DNA of 64,000 nucleotides from Flagellimonas meishanensis (GTDB lineage: Bacteria; Bacteroidota; Bacteroidia; Flavobacteriales; Flavobacteriaceae), in contig NZ_JAINVW010000003.1 of assembly GCF_019880545.1 (NCBI RefSeq), positions 744,001 to 808,000 of the forward strand. The letters are read 5' to 3'. Positions 9,991 through 19,086 of this stretch are shown here, piece by piece. The notes under the pieces are model-generated. The model was not told the DNA's origin and did not search any database. It saw only the letters and a list, made by a program, of their open reading frames with translations. The position numbers and the translations under genes are program-made. Position 1 is the first letter of the stretch. Every line of letters starts with the position of its first letter.

Positions 9991-11304
9991 ATGCCTTTGA
10001 TCATAGCCGTTTTTGGCATCCTATTGCTTTTTCTACTGATTGCCAAATTCAAACTGAACGCCTTCCTTTCATTTATCATTGTATGCCTTTTTGTGGGCAT
10101 TTTCCAAGGAATGGAACTGGAAAGCTTGGTTAAATCGATCCAACGGGGCATCGGGAACACATTGGGCTTTTTGGTATTGATTTTGGGCCTTGGAGCCATG
10201 TTGGGTAAATTAGTGGCCGATAGTGGTGCCGCCCAGCAGATCACAACACGTTTGGTAAATAGTTTTGGGGTGAAACATGTGCAATGGGCCATGGTAATCA
10301 CAGGATTTATAGTGGGGATTCCCATGTTCTACTCTGTCGGCTTCGTTATTTTGATTCCTTTAGTGTTCACGGTTGCCATTTCTACAAAATTACCTTTGTT
10401 GTATGTAGGCCTGCCCATGCTGACATCGCTATCCGTTACACACGGCTTTCTTCCACCCCACCCAGCGCCCACGGCCATCGCCACTATGTTCAATGCAGAT
10501 ATTGGGAAAACCTTGCTCTATGGAATCATAATTGCAATACCCGCCATCCTTGTGGCCGGTCCACTATTTGCTAGAACGATCAAAAAAATTGAGGCAAAAC
10601 CTTTAAAGGAGTTCTATAATCCCAATATTATACCAGAAGATGAACTTCCTTCCACATGGACAAGTGTTTTGACTGCACTCTCTCCCATCCTTTTTATTGG
10701 AATCGGTATAGCTGCCGAACAATTTATATCCAATGGCATTTTGAAAAATATTCTAATGTTCATTGGAAACCCGGTTATTGCATTACTGCTCTCTGTCTTG
10801 TTGGCCCTCTATACCCTTGGGCTTTCCAAAGGAAAGAAAATGGGGGATCTAATGGATTCATTGACAATTTCGGTGTCAAGCATCACTATGATTTTACTGA
10901 TCATAGCCGGTGCAGGGGCATTAAAGGAGGTCCTGATAGACAGTAGGGTAAGCGATTATATTGCCGCAAGCCTTCAGGATTCCAGTATTTCCCCCTTGCT
11001 ATTGGCTTGGCTGATTGCCACTGCGATTAGGGTAAGCGTGGGTTCGGCCACAGTTGCAGGGCTGACCGCTGCAGGAATTGTGCTACCCATGGCCACAGAC
11101 CTCAATGTAAGTGCGGAGCTTATGGTATTGTCCATTGGGGCCGGAAGCTTGATGTTATCCCACGTGAACGATACCGGCTTTTGGATGTTCAAAGAATATT
11201 TTAATCTGTCGGTAAAAGAGACATTAAGGACATGGACGGTCATGGAAACTTTGGTGGGTATTATGGGATTGCTAGGTGTGCTCGCCTTAAATTTCCTTAT
11301 GTAA
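9991..11304 (+). CDS. GntP-family gluconate:H+ symporter
   Basis: This 437-residue integral membrane protein has about 12 hydrophobic helices and matches the GntP/gluconate permease family. Recognisable parts are the N-terminal AVFGILLLFLLI segment, GFLPPHPAPTAI and the SHVNDTGFWMFKEYF signature near the C-terminus. It should import gluconate or a related sugar acid. It stands alone between the clpB terminator and a TetR gene, while a gluconokinase-like gene lies about 15 kb downstream. The substrate is inferred from the family; related members carry other hydroxy acids. Confidence 0.9.
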   Translation: MPLIIAVFGILLLFLLIAKFKLNAFLSFIIVCLFVGIFQGMELESLVKSIQRGIGNTLGFLVLILGLGAMLGKLVADSGAAQQITTRLVNSFGVKHVQWAMVITGFIVGIPMFYSVGFVILIPLVFTVAISTKLPLLYVGLPMLTSLSVTHGFLPPHPAPTAIATMFNADIGKTLLYGIIIAIPAILVAGPLFARTIKKIEAKPLKEFYNPNIIPEDELPSTWTSVLTALSPILFIGIGIAAEQFISNGILKNILMFIGNPVIALLLSVLLALYTLGLSKGKKMGDLMDSLTISVSSITMILLIIAGAGALKEVLIDSRVSDYIAASLQDSSISPLLLAWLIATAIRVSVGSATVAGLTAAGIVLPMATDLNVSAELMVLSIGAGSLMLSHVNDTGFWMFKEYFNLSVKETLRTWTVMETLVGIMGLLGVLALNFLM

Positions 11305-11376
11305 AACTGCTAAGGATTCAATAAAATGTGCGCTGGACTGCAACATTGTTAAATGTTCATTGATTATTGATTTAAA

Positions 11377-11388
11377 TACCGTACAGTA
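11377..11388. promoter_or_regulatory. Candidate TetR operator upstream of the TetR gene
   Basis: TACCGTACAGTA is a near-perfect 12-bp dyad (10 of 12 positions symmetric) about 46 bp before the TetR start. Autorepression is common in this family. The assignment is inference only. Confidence 0.3.
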
Positions 11389-11434
11389 TCTGTTTTTTTT
11401 TATATTAGATACCGCTAGGCCAACCACCTAAACC

Positions 11435-12031
11435 ATGACCAAAAAAGCAGAACGCACCACCGCTTACATCATCGAGACCGTAGCGCCCATTTTCAATAAG
11501 TTCGGCTATGTGGGTACCAGTATGAGCGACCTAACGGAGGCCACAGGGCTTACCAAAGGGGCCATTTACGGAAACTTCGAAAACAAGGAATCTTTGGCTT
11601 TATCCGCCTTTGCATATAACCGCAATATTCTGCTTTCCGCCATAGATGAAAAGCTGGGGGTCGATGGAGGTGCTATGGATAAATTGAATTCCTTGATGCG
11701 TTTTTATAAACAATATGACATTTTTACACTTCCCATTGGTGGGTGTCCCATCCTAAATGTGGGCGTGGACGCACAGGCCAACAACAAACTTTTGGCTGCG
11801 GCGGTAAAAGAGACTATTAAGGATGTGGAGGGCAAAATTGCCCTGGTGCTGGAAAATGGTTCCAATACTCGCGAAATAAAACTTCCCGTTCCTCCATTAC
11901 AGTTTGCAAAGCAATTGTTTACCATGATCCAGGGAGCGGTTGCCATGAGCACCATGACCCGCGATAGAAAATACCTGATAAACACCATTGCCTATTTGGA
12001 GCATTTGATTCAGAACGAAACCAAAAACTAG
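11435..12031 (+). CDS. TetR/AcrR-family transcriptional regulator
   Basis: The product has 198 residues. The N-terminal helix-turn-helix (GYVGTSMSDLTEATGLTKGAIYGNF) is typical of the family, and the C-terminal two thirds should be the ligand and dimerisation domain. It follows the GntP gene with a 130-bp gap containing a short dyad, so it may regulate itself. No efflux pump is next to it. The ligand is unknown. Confidence 0.9.
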   Translation: MTKKAERTTAYIIETVAPIFNKFGYVGTSMSDLTEATGLTKGAIYGNFENKESLALSAFAYNRNILLSAIDEKLGVDGGAMDKLNSLMRFYKQYDIFTLPIGGCPILNVGVDAQANNKLLAAAVKETIKDVEGKIALVLENGSNTREIKLPVPPLQFAKQLFTMIQGAVAMSTMTRDRKYLINTIAYLEHLIQNETKN

Positions 12032-12159
12032 CCGTCCGGCAACTTCAAGCCTATATACTTTCCTGTTTTCGTGAAATGAATTTCCATATCCATCAACCGA
12101 TATGGACCATAGGTATATTCTGGGGTTCGACATTGCCCAAAATGGGTTTTCTTCGAGAA

Positions 12160-13098
12160 ATGAAAGGTTTAGCCAAACTGTCTTTTATTTTGTTGATGAC
12201 ATTTAATGCCCACTCACAACATTTTGGTGAGGTCAATATTGCCATATTATCAGCGCAACTGGCCCATTCGGACCAGGCTGTATTTCCAATGTGGAAAAAT
12301 GGAAAGATGTACTATGTTGATAGTACAACCAACAAAACCTTGATCGCACAAGGCTTCGATGTCGCCTATCCATTCTTCAAAAAGGCAGCCTTGGTCAAGG
12401 AAAAGGGCAAATTTGCGGTAATCGACAAAAAAGGAACCTTTTTGCTTCCCCCACAATATGATGAAGTTGATGTCGCACCGTTTGACCATGAAAGCCATTT
12501 GGTGATCCTTAACAGGGATATGATCTTCGATTTGAATAAAGGACAGCAAGCTTCATACTATTTACGGGACGAGGAACCTGAAATGATTGAGTCCAACCAA
12601 TTTCCAGTTGGAAACGATTCGAATGGACTCTCAAAAGACATACATGGCGCAGATCTTGTTGCCTATGACAGTATTCTTACGCGGGGTGCCGATTTCACCA
12701 TTGCCAAAATTCATGGAAAGATAAGCGTGCTGGGAAACCAAGGCAATACCATCACCAACGAGTATTTTGAGGATGCCATATTCTCTTTCTCAATGTATAC
12801 CGGACTGGCACACCCTACATTTGGGTTGAAGCAAAATGGGGTTTGGAGCTACTTTAAAAATGGGAAAATCATCCTTAAAAGTAGACATCACTGTATCAGT
12901 TTTGGTACCCTACTTCCCAATTCTATTGGAATCATCATGAAACGCAATATGCATTGGATTCTTTTTGAAGATGGAAAAATCAGCAAAAAATCCTATGACT
13001 TCATTTCCGAAAATGGATTGGTGGGCATCCGGAAAAATAATGTTTATGTATTAAAAAGTGATGGGAGCGGTCAACGCTATTATCACCATAAACAATAA
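12160..13098 (+). CDS. Secreted WG-repeat-like protein
   Basis: I chose ATG 12160, giving 312 residues, because it creates a signal peptide (KLSFILLMTFNAHS then Q); an ATG 84 bp upstream would add a non-signal leader. The body has WG-repeat-like segments such as GKFAVIDKKGTFLLPPQYDEV and NGVWSYFKNGKIIL. Such repeats are often in surface or periplasmic proteins of unknown role. It lies 36 bp before a SUKH-TPR gene, so the two may be co-transcribed. Confidence 0.68.
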   Translation: MKGLAKLSFILLMTFNAHSQHFGEVNIAILSAQLAHSDQAVFPMWKNGKMYYVDSTTNKTLIAQGFDVAYPFFKKAALVKEKGKFAVIDKKGTFLLPPQYDEVDVAPFDHESHLVILNRDMIFDLNKGQQASYYLRDEEPEMIESNQFPVGNDSNGLSKDIHGADLVAYDSILTRGADFTIAKIHGKISVLGNQGNTITNEYFEDAIFSFSMYTGLAHPTFGLKQNGVWSYFKNGKIILKSRHHCISFGTLLPNSIGIIMKRNMHWILFEDGKISKKSYDFISENGLVGIRKNNVYVLKSDGSGQRYYHHKQ

Positions 13099-13134
13099 AA
13101 TCCTTACTGAATTCCAATCAGATCCGTTTATTGC

Positions 13135-14931
13135 ATGGTTTCAACAATCAAAGAAAAGATAAATGAAATGAAGGCCAAGATCCTGGAGCATTCAAAAATT
13201 CCGAGCACGCTACAGGACAACCAATACCTTCCCATTCCAGAAGCAAGCCTATCCCAATTTGAGTCGAAACACCATATAGAGCTCCCCCATGAATATCGCC
13301 AGTTTTTGTTGCATGTGAACAACGGGGGAATAGGGCCAGCAAAAGGCATAATTCCATTAGACCTTGGCCATTTTTATGAAAATTTGGACTTGCCCTGGAC
13401 AAATCCATCCCAATACAATCAACTTTTTCGGTACGACGGTAATTCCGAAAATGAAGAGGAGTTCGACGACCGGGTCGATGCCTTACTGGACGATGAGGAT
13501 TCCGTAGAATGTAAAATCTATGATGCGAAAGATCATGGAACAATTACCCTTGTGGACAATGGATGCGGCTCCACAACCATACTGGTGGTTTCTGGAGATA
13601 GAAAAGGTGAGATATGGCTTGATTTGACCGTCAATGAAGATGGGCTTGTATTTTTGGCTAAAAACTTTTTAGAGTGGCACTTATCTTGGCTTCAGGCACA
13701 AGTTGAAAAAATATCCGAAAAGAATCAGGCTATTTCCGAAAGAATTTCTATCCGTGAACCGTCCATTCCCCATTTTTCCAATACCAAGTCGTTGCATGCA
13801 TTCCTTGGAATATTTAAGGGGGGTGCAAATAAAGAGCCCGTATTTGATATGTTGGAGCGTCTATTGCAAGCAAACAACCTACCCAAAGATGTGATTTTGG
13901 CCATTGTTGACTATCTCGTTGAAAATCCAGAATTTAAAAACTATTCACTTGCCTTAAAGTTCATCGACATAGCCTTACAAGATTTTCAACATTGGGAACC
14001 GTCAGCCTTAAAACCCCTCCTCTGCACGAAGGGGAAGGCCCATGTGGGCATCCAAGAGTATGTACAGGCCAAGTCCTGTTTTGACAATGCATTGACTCTT
14101 GAAATGCCACATTTCCCAAAGGGAACCTTAAAAGACGAACACCTTAGGCTGCTCGCATTGTCTCTTTTATGCTTGGAAAGACATGATGAGGCCGAATCCC
14201 TTTTGCTGCGGCCACGGGAAACCATGGATATTGAAAATGCGGTTTTTCTTTTGATGGATTTGTATGAAAAGTTCAAGGATTTTGAGCGCACATTGCTTTG
14301 GGGCGAATTATTGTTGGGTTCTACCTTGCTCGATGAAAATGGAAAATATGAATACAATGTCAGCCCAATATATCTGTATCTTACCTATGCCTCCATTCGG
14401 ATGGGAAACACAGTGGACGCTGAAAAATACCTGGAGCAACTGTCCCAAATCGAACAAAACCCCCAAAACATACCTTATGGCCAAATTGCATTGATCCTAT
14501 TTGAGGAGGGTTTTTATAAAAAATCGTTGCAGTTTCTTGACATGTATGCCTCACTGCCCATTTCAAGGAACGTTTCATATTGGGTAGATAATTTGAGAGG
14601 ATGCTGCTATGCTGATATGGGAAACCATAAAAAAGGGATTGCACATTTTATCAAGAGTTTCAATGGCAACGGATGGATAGTTCCCTATTGCAACCTGATC
14701 AGGCCCTACATCCATTTGAATAAATTGGACAAGGCCCAGCAAGTGTTCGACGACATCCTGAAATTTGATCCCTACTATTCCTGGAACTATTATCAATTTT
14801 CGCTGTACCACATCAAGGAAGAAAATCCGAAAAAGGCACTCGACCTGCTCCAAAAAGCCCTTGGGTTGGGACTTGACATCAAGGTTATCAAGGAGGATAA
14901 AGAACTGGCATCAATAATTGATCAACTTTGA
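13135..14931 (+). CDS. SMI1/KNR4 (SUKH) domain fused to TPR repeats
   Basis: The product has 598 residues. About residues 25-185 match the SUKH layout: LPIPEASLSQFESKHHIELP, then EYRQFLLHVNNGGIGPAKG, and later CGSTTILVVSGDRKGEIWLD. About residues 220-598 are TPR-like (for example GKAHVGIQEYVQAKSCFDNA, NPKKALDLLQKALGLG). SUKH proteins are known mainly as immunity proteins in polymorphic toxin systems, but no toxin is visible next door. No signal peptide is seen, so it should be cytoplasmic. The function is therefore open; a scaffold or immunity role is inference. Confidence 0.8.
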   Translation: MVSTIKEKINEMKAKILEHSKIPSTLQDNQYLPIPEASLSQFESKHHIELPHEYRQFLLHVNNGGIGPAKGIIPLDLGHFYENLDLPWTNPSQYNQLFRYDGNSENEEEFDDRVDALLDDEDSVECKIYDAKDHGTITLVDNGCGSTTILVVSGDRKGEIWLDLTVNEDGLVFLAKNFLEWHLSWLQAQVEKISEKNQAISERISIREPSIPHFSNTKSLHAFLGIFKGGANKEPVFDMLERLLQANNLPKDVILAIVDYLVENPEFKNYSLALKFIDIALQDFQHWEPSALKPLLCTKGKAHVGIQEYVQAKSCFDNALTLEMPHFPKGTLKDEHLRLLALSLLCLERHDEAESLLLRPRETMDIENAVFLLMDLYEKFKDFERTLLWGELLLGSTLLDENGKYEYNVSPIYLYLTYASIRMGNTVDAEKYLEQLSQIEQNPQNIPYGQIALILFEEGFYKKSLQFLDMYASLPISRNVSYWVDNLRGCCYADMGNHKKGIAHFIKSFNGNGWIVPYCNLIRPYIHLNKLDKAQQVFDDILKFDPYYSWNYYQFSLYHIKEENPKKALDLLQKALGLGLDIKVIKEDKELASIIDQL

Positions 14932-15000
14932 TCTAAATCTGGGTTCGAAGGTACTTTGGATAGCAATCACGGGGGCATTTTTCTTGAAAAAAATCAAGGT

Positions 15001-16461
15001 TCATCGAATTCGTAAAATCCATATTTCCCCGCTATACTTGCCAAAAAACTTGCTATCCCTAGCCTTTCGGGCTTCATCCATGCTGCTGTACCGTTCCAAA
15101 TACACGTAATTGAATTTGTTCGTGCTCCGGTAAAAGGATTTGGGTTCCAAACCACTTAACTTTAACGTATGCATGAAACTTTCATAATATTTTTTGGTCC
15201 CGAAAACATTTGTTATCAAATAAAAGCCGGGAGTCAATCCATCTTCACTTGTAACCTCTTGATAACGCTCATTGGGCTTAAGTTCAACTTTTGCTTCTTG
15301 CAATGCAGCAATGCTGTCCTGCTTTTTTTGTTCTTCCAACTTCAATAACTCCCTTTGAATCTTTGCCAAAGAATCTTTTTCCCTTTGTTGCCTTTCCATA
15401 AGCAATTGCCGTTCGGTTTCTTCCTGCTTTGCTCTTTCCGCATCCAACCGTTCTTGCTCTTTTCGATTTTCTTCCTCCAAATGAGACTCTTCGGCAGCCA
15501 GGGCATCTTCTTTTTCAACATCAAACCCGACAACTTTTTTTCTGCTATCCGGCTTTCCAAAATGGTATGCTGCAATCAATTCAAGACTGGGGTCTTCATC
15601 CTCGAGGTCCGTGCCTGTTCCAAATTCCATCAAACCCCCAATCGAAAATTGCTTCGCAAGAGTTACACCAAGCCCTCCCGATACTCCATAGAAGTTATTG
15701 TATCCGCCTTGTATCCAGAACCGAGAGGTGGAGAGCAAACCATTTACCCCGAATTGGGTGTCGCCATCTGGTATGGATTTCACATAAATCACAGGTCTGA
15801 TGAAATCATTGGCCGCATTCCGAAAGAGCCCAATTGGAATATCGTTGCTCAAAGTGCCCGTGAATATTTCAAAGTTTCCAGGGCTCATGCCATTGTCCTC
15901 CGAAGTATTGATGCCAAAAGCATTTTCCAGGGCCAACCCCACGCTGAATTTATGCACTTGCAAACGAACCGCAGGGGAAAACTGCAGCATAAAACTGTTG
16001 GAGCTATTCGCCTCTGGCAACATATTTTGTGGATCGGGCAGAAAACGGTCATCAGCCAGTTTTTCCTGAAAAGCGAACAGGTTGACACCTGTCATTAACT
16101 TGACATCTCCATCCAAGTGAAAAACATGGACATATCCAATATTGGCCCCTGTGTCCAAAAAGGTTCCGGTGTTTTGCTGTAGAAACCCTAGGGCAAAAGC
16201 TGAATTGGCATTTATTTGGTGGGTGTAATTGGCAAAGATGGTCGTGGGATCACCGTCAACCGTTTGCCATTGCCAGCGAGTCCACAAGGACAATGAGTTC
16301 GGATTGTTCCAATCATGGGCGTAAGTGGCATTGAGCAGATTGGCATTGAACCGCGTAAGGTTATGTTGCCTAAGGTCAGTTGGCAATATAAGCTCCTGGC
16401 CCGACACAAATACGGTGAAACAGGTCATGAACGAGCAAACCAAGAACCTACCCATATGCAA
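15001..16461 (-). CDS. PorP/SprF-type outer-membrane protein with coiled coil and SPOR-like C-terminus
   Basis: The product has 486 residues. After a signal peptide (CFTVFVSG then QELILP), about residues 25-310 form a PorP/SprF-like beta-barrel, a family linked to type IX secretion and gliding. About residues 330-410 are a Glu/Lys/Gln-rich coiled coil, and the last 75 residues (FYLITNVFGTKKYYESFMH) look SPOR-like, possibly peptidoglycan-binding. The start may be the first or the third codon (both ATG). It is divergent from the lipoprotein phosphatase gene: its start lies 69 bp from the chosen start of that gene. No other type IX gene is adjacent. Confidence 0.8.
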   Translation of the reverse strand: MHMGRFLVCSFMTCFTVFVSGQELILPTDLRQHNLTRFNANLLNATYAHDWNNPNSLSLWTRWQWQTVDGDPTTIFANYTHQINANSAFALGFLQQNTGTFLDTGANIGYVHVFHLDGDVKLMTGVNLFAFQEKLADDRFLPDPQNMLPEANSSNSFMLQFSPAVRLQVHKFSVGLALENAFGINTSEDNGMSPGNFEIFTGTLSNDIPIGLFRNAANDFIRPVIYVKSIPDGDTQFGVNGLLSTSRFWIQGGYNNFYGVSGGLGVTLAKQFSIGGLMEFGTGTDLEDEDPSLELIAAYHFGKPDSRKKVVGFDVEKEDALAAEESHLEEENRKEQERLDAERAKQEETERQLLMERQQREKDSLAKIQRELLKLEEQKKQDSIAALQEAKVELKPNERYQEVTSEDGLTPGFYLITNVFGTKKYYESFMHTLKLSGLEPKSFYRSTNKFNYVYLERYSSMDEARKARDSKFFGKYSGEIWILRIR

Positions 16462-16529
16462 AAATGAAAATTATACCTTACTTTAGTCCCTATAACTACA
16501 AAATCATTTTGGGATTAACACCATTTAGT

Positions 16530-17048
16530 ATGCGAATTACCAAAATTCTAGTTGTCCTGCTCATCTTGGTCACTTTGGGCAACGGATGCAAGGATGATGC
16601 AAAGGCCGAGCCCATAATTTCCACATTCTATTTCATCCGACATGCTGAGAAAGACCGTTCGGATCCTGAAAATACTGACCCAGAATTGAACCAGGATGGT
16701 CTAGGTAGGGCCATCCGATGGGCCGAGGTATTTGATCCCATTGCATTGGATGCCATTTATTCCACCAATTACGAGCGCACATCCATGACCGCTGCCCCTA
16801 CTTCGGTCAAAAAGAATATTGATGTTCAGTACTACGACCCAAGCGTTTTGGACATTGAAGCGTTCAAGAAAAACAACGAGGGACTCAATGTATTGGTTGT
16901 GGGACATAGCAATACCACTCCCGATTTTGTAAACAAAATGATAGGGCAGGAAAAATATGGGGCCATGGATGACTCCGACAACAGCAGCCTTTTCATAGTC
17001 AGAATCATCAACGGTGTTCCCACCGATATTCGGCTTAAAATGGACTAG
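16530..17048 (+). CDS. Histidine phosphatase-family lipoprotein
   Basis: This is a 172-residue phosphoglycerate mutase-like phosphatase. FYFIRHAEK holds the catalytic RHxE motif, and VVGHSNTTPD holds the second His. I chose ATG 16530 because it starts a lipoprotein signal (LVVLLILVTLGNGCKDD); an ATG 66 bp upstream adds an unlikely leader. It is probably a periplasmic phosphatase of unknown substrate. Its TAG stop shares CTAG with the stop of the convergent gene. Confidence 0.85.
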   Translation: MRITKILVVLLILVTLGNGCKDDAKAEPIISTFYFIRHAEKDRSDPENTDPELNQDGLGRAIRWAEVFDPIALDAIYSTNYERTSMTAAPTSVKKNIDVQYYDPSVLDIEAFKKNNEGLNVLVVGHSNTTPDFVNKMIGQEKYGAMDDSDNSSLFIVRIINGVPTDIRLKMD

Positions 17049-17788
17049 TTTTCGGTCACCTTTATGTCCTTTAGCTCAATCTTGGAGAGCAATTCCAATG
17101 CGTCTTTGTCAAAGCTTTGTCCAATGTCCAGGATATCGGAATCTTTGGTTTTCGGCTTGTAATTGTTGTAGTCCACAAATCGAATTCCATTTATATAGCG
17201 TTCGTTAAAGGCCTCCCTAAACCGTTGACCGCCTCCGTCCACATGAAAATCGTATGCAAGGTAATCGGGCTTAAAGGTTTCCTTGTTGAACCAGTAAACA
17301 TAGATGTCATCAAAATCATCACCTCCGCCCTTTTGGTCAAAAGTGACCTTTATTTTGAAATAATCCTTACCCTTTATCGACTCGGTGCCCAATAATTCTT
17401 TTCGTACCGCAGGATCGTTCAATCCCAGGGGCAACCGGGCAAAATAGTGCACAGAATTCACCGAATTGGCATACCGATTGGCAATCGAATCGGGTAAGGC
17501 CACCAAAGTATCATTGATGAAACGTTTGAAAGATAAATTAGTTTTTAAGTCCATGATACGGACCGAATCCAGGTGGGATAATCTTTTCAATATCTTTTGA
17601 CCATCCTGCACCTCCGATATGTAGGTTCTGTCCCTAAAGACAAACGAAGTGTTATGATTTCCGTACAATGCGCCCCCACTGTCCTTGATGGACTCATCCA
17701 CAATCTCTTGGGCCGTAAACGTGATTTTTTCAGTTTGTTTACAGTTTATCAGAAGCAGTGCAACTAGCGGCATCAAATATCTTTTCAT
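17045..17788 (-). CDS. DUF6503-like lipoprotein
   Basis: This 247-residue lipoprotein has the signal [12 protein letters not shown] (Cys16). The body begins [20 protein letters not shown] and ends in a beta-rich domain, resembling the Bacteroidota family I know as DUF6503; the match is from memory. No enzymatic motif is evident. It is convergent with the phosphatase gene and overlaps it by 4 bp. Confidence 0.7.
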   Translation of the reverse strand: MKRYLMPLVALLLINCKQTEKITFTAQEIVDESIKDSGGALYGNHNTSFVFRDRTYISEVQDGQKILKRLSHLDSVRIMDLKTNLSFKRFINDTLVALPDSIANRYANSVNSVHYFARLPLGLNDPAVRKELLGTESIKGKDYFKIKVTFDQKGGGDDFDDIYVYWFNKETFKPDYLAYDFHVDGGGQRFREAFNERYINGIRFVDYNNYKPKTKDSDILDIGQSFDKDALELLSKIELKDIKVTEN

Positions 17789-17856
17789 TGGTTTCGGTTT
17801 ATATCCATATTCGTAAAATATGCTCCAACATTACAACTTTCTTGCACAAGAGTTTC

Positions 17857-17864
17857 TATTTTTG
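17857..17864 (+). promoter_or_regulatory. -7 box of the smpB promoter
   Basis: TATTTTTG matches the Bacteroidota -7 consensus TAnnTTTG and ends 8 bp before the smpB ATG. This predicts a very short or absent leader. A -33 element is not convincingly spaced. Confidence 0.45.
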
Positions 17865-17872
17865 CCCCCGTA

Positions 17873-18334
17873 ATGCAGAAAAAAATCAACATAAAGAACA
17901 AAAGGGCCCGTTTCGACTATGAAATTCTGGACACTTATACTGCGGGCATCGTTTTGGGAGGCACGGAAATAAAATCCCTACGGTTGGGGAAGGCTTCACT
18001 ATCCCAAAGTTTCTGCGAATTCAATGATAAGGGCGAATTGTTCGTCATCAACATGCAAATTGACGAATACAGTCACGGTGGATACTACAACCACAGGCCA
18101 AAAGCAGAGCGCAAGCTGCTGCTCAACAAGGGGGAACTCAAAAAACTTCGAAAGGAAGTGGTTGCCAGTGGCCTCACCATTATTCCCTTGAATCTGTTCA
18201 TCAATGATCGGGGCTTGGCCAAAATGAATATAGGCCTTGCCAAGGGCAAAAAGCTTTACGACAAACGGGAAACTATCAAAGAGCGGGACAGCAAGCGTAA
18301 TCTTTCACGCATCAAAAAAGATTTTAACAACTAG
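17873..18334 (+). CDS. smpB: SsrA-binding protein SmpB
   Basis: SmpB binds tmRNA and delivers it to stalled ribosomes for trans-translation. It has 153 residues, the usual length. [30 protein letters not shown], the [11 protein letters not shown] region and [16 protein letters not shown] are diagnostic. The tmRNA gene is not in the window. The stop shares CTAG with pcm on the other strand. Confidence 0.97.
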   Translation: MQKKINIKNKRARFDYEILDTYTAGIVLGGTEIKSLRLGKASLSQSFCEFNDKGELFVINMQIDEYSHGGYYNHRPKAERKLLLNKGELKKLRKEVVASGLTIIPLNLFINDRGLAKMNIGLAKGKKLYDKRETIKERDSKRNLSRIKKDFNN

Positions 18335-18972
18335 TTCTTGTCTTCCAAAAGTGGGACAAAACGGAAAAGTCCCAATTCCTGTTTTTCAAATTCCTTTTCC
18401 GACTTGCGTCGATATACGGTCATGATCTGCTCATCCACGCCAACAGGAATTACCAACCTACCCCCTACTTTTAACTGTGACATCAGCGCTTTGGGCACTT
18501 CTGGTGCGCCTGCCGTGACGATTATACCATCAAAAGGTGCATTGTCGGGCATGCCCTTATAGCCGTCCCCAAAAACAAACTTCTTGGGCCTGTAGTTCAT
18601 TTTCTTGAAGAACAGGTTGGTTTTTTTAAAAAGCTCTTGCTGGCGCTCAATGGTAAATACCTTGGCCCCCATGTGCAACAAAATGGCCGTTTGGTAGCCG
18701 CTGCCCGTACCTATTTCCAGAATGGCGTCGTTGGGCTTTACCTGAAGGAGTTCGGTTTGGAAGGCTACCGTGTAGGGTTGGGATATGGTCTGGTCCGCCT
18801 CAATGGGAAATGCCTTGTCCTGATAGGCATGGTCTTCAAAGCTGCTGTCCAAAAACAAATGCCGCGGTACCGTTCTTATGGCATCTAGCACCTTTTCGTC
18901 CGTAATGCCCTTTTTTGCCAGTAGCTTGGCCAACTTATTGCGCATGCCCCGATGCTTCAATGTATCCTTCAT
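18331..18972 (-). CDS. pcm: Protein-L-isoaspartate O-methyltransferase
   Basis: This repair enzyme methylates isoaspartyl residues in damaged proteins using SAM. It has 213 residues. [18 protein letters not shown] and the SAM motif [14 protein letters not shown] are diagnostic, and GGRLVIPVG is near the end. Its 3' end overlaps smpB by 4 bp in a tail-to-tail pair. Confidence 0.95.
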   Translation of the reverse strand: MKDTLKHRGMRNKLAKLLAKKGITDEKVLDAIRTVPRHLFLDSSFEDHAYQDKAFPIEADQTISQPYTVAFQTELLQVKPNDAILEIGTGSGYQTAILLHMGAKVFTIERQQELFKKTNLFFKKMNYRPKKFVFGDGYKGMPDNAPFDGIIVTAGAPEVPKALMSQLKVGGRLVIPVGVDEQIMTVYRRKSEKEFEKQELGLFRFVPLLEDKN

Positions 18973-19063
18973 GGTGTTTGGTCTGGTTCACGAATTTAAA
19001 AAGTTCCGTGCAACTTTGTTTTAGGTTACCTCTTATTTTTGTGGCAGAGTGCCACCATATCCT

Positions 19064-19071
19064 TATTTTTG
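19064..19071 (+). promoter_or_regulatory. -7 box upstream of the Gfo/Idh gene
   Basis: TATTTTTG lies 15 bp before ATG 19087. A TTTG at 19038-19041 could be its -33 element (22-bp spacer). The same octamer also occurs at 19034-19041, so tandem promoters are possible. Confidence 0.45.
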
Positions 19072-19086
19072 AAAAAAAGACACAAT

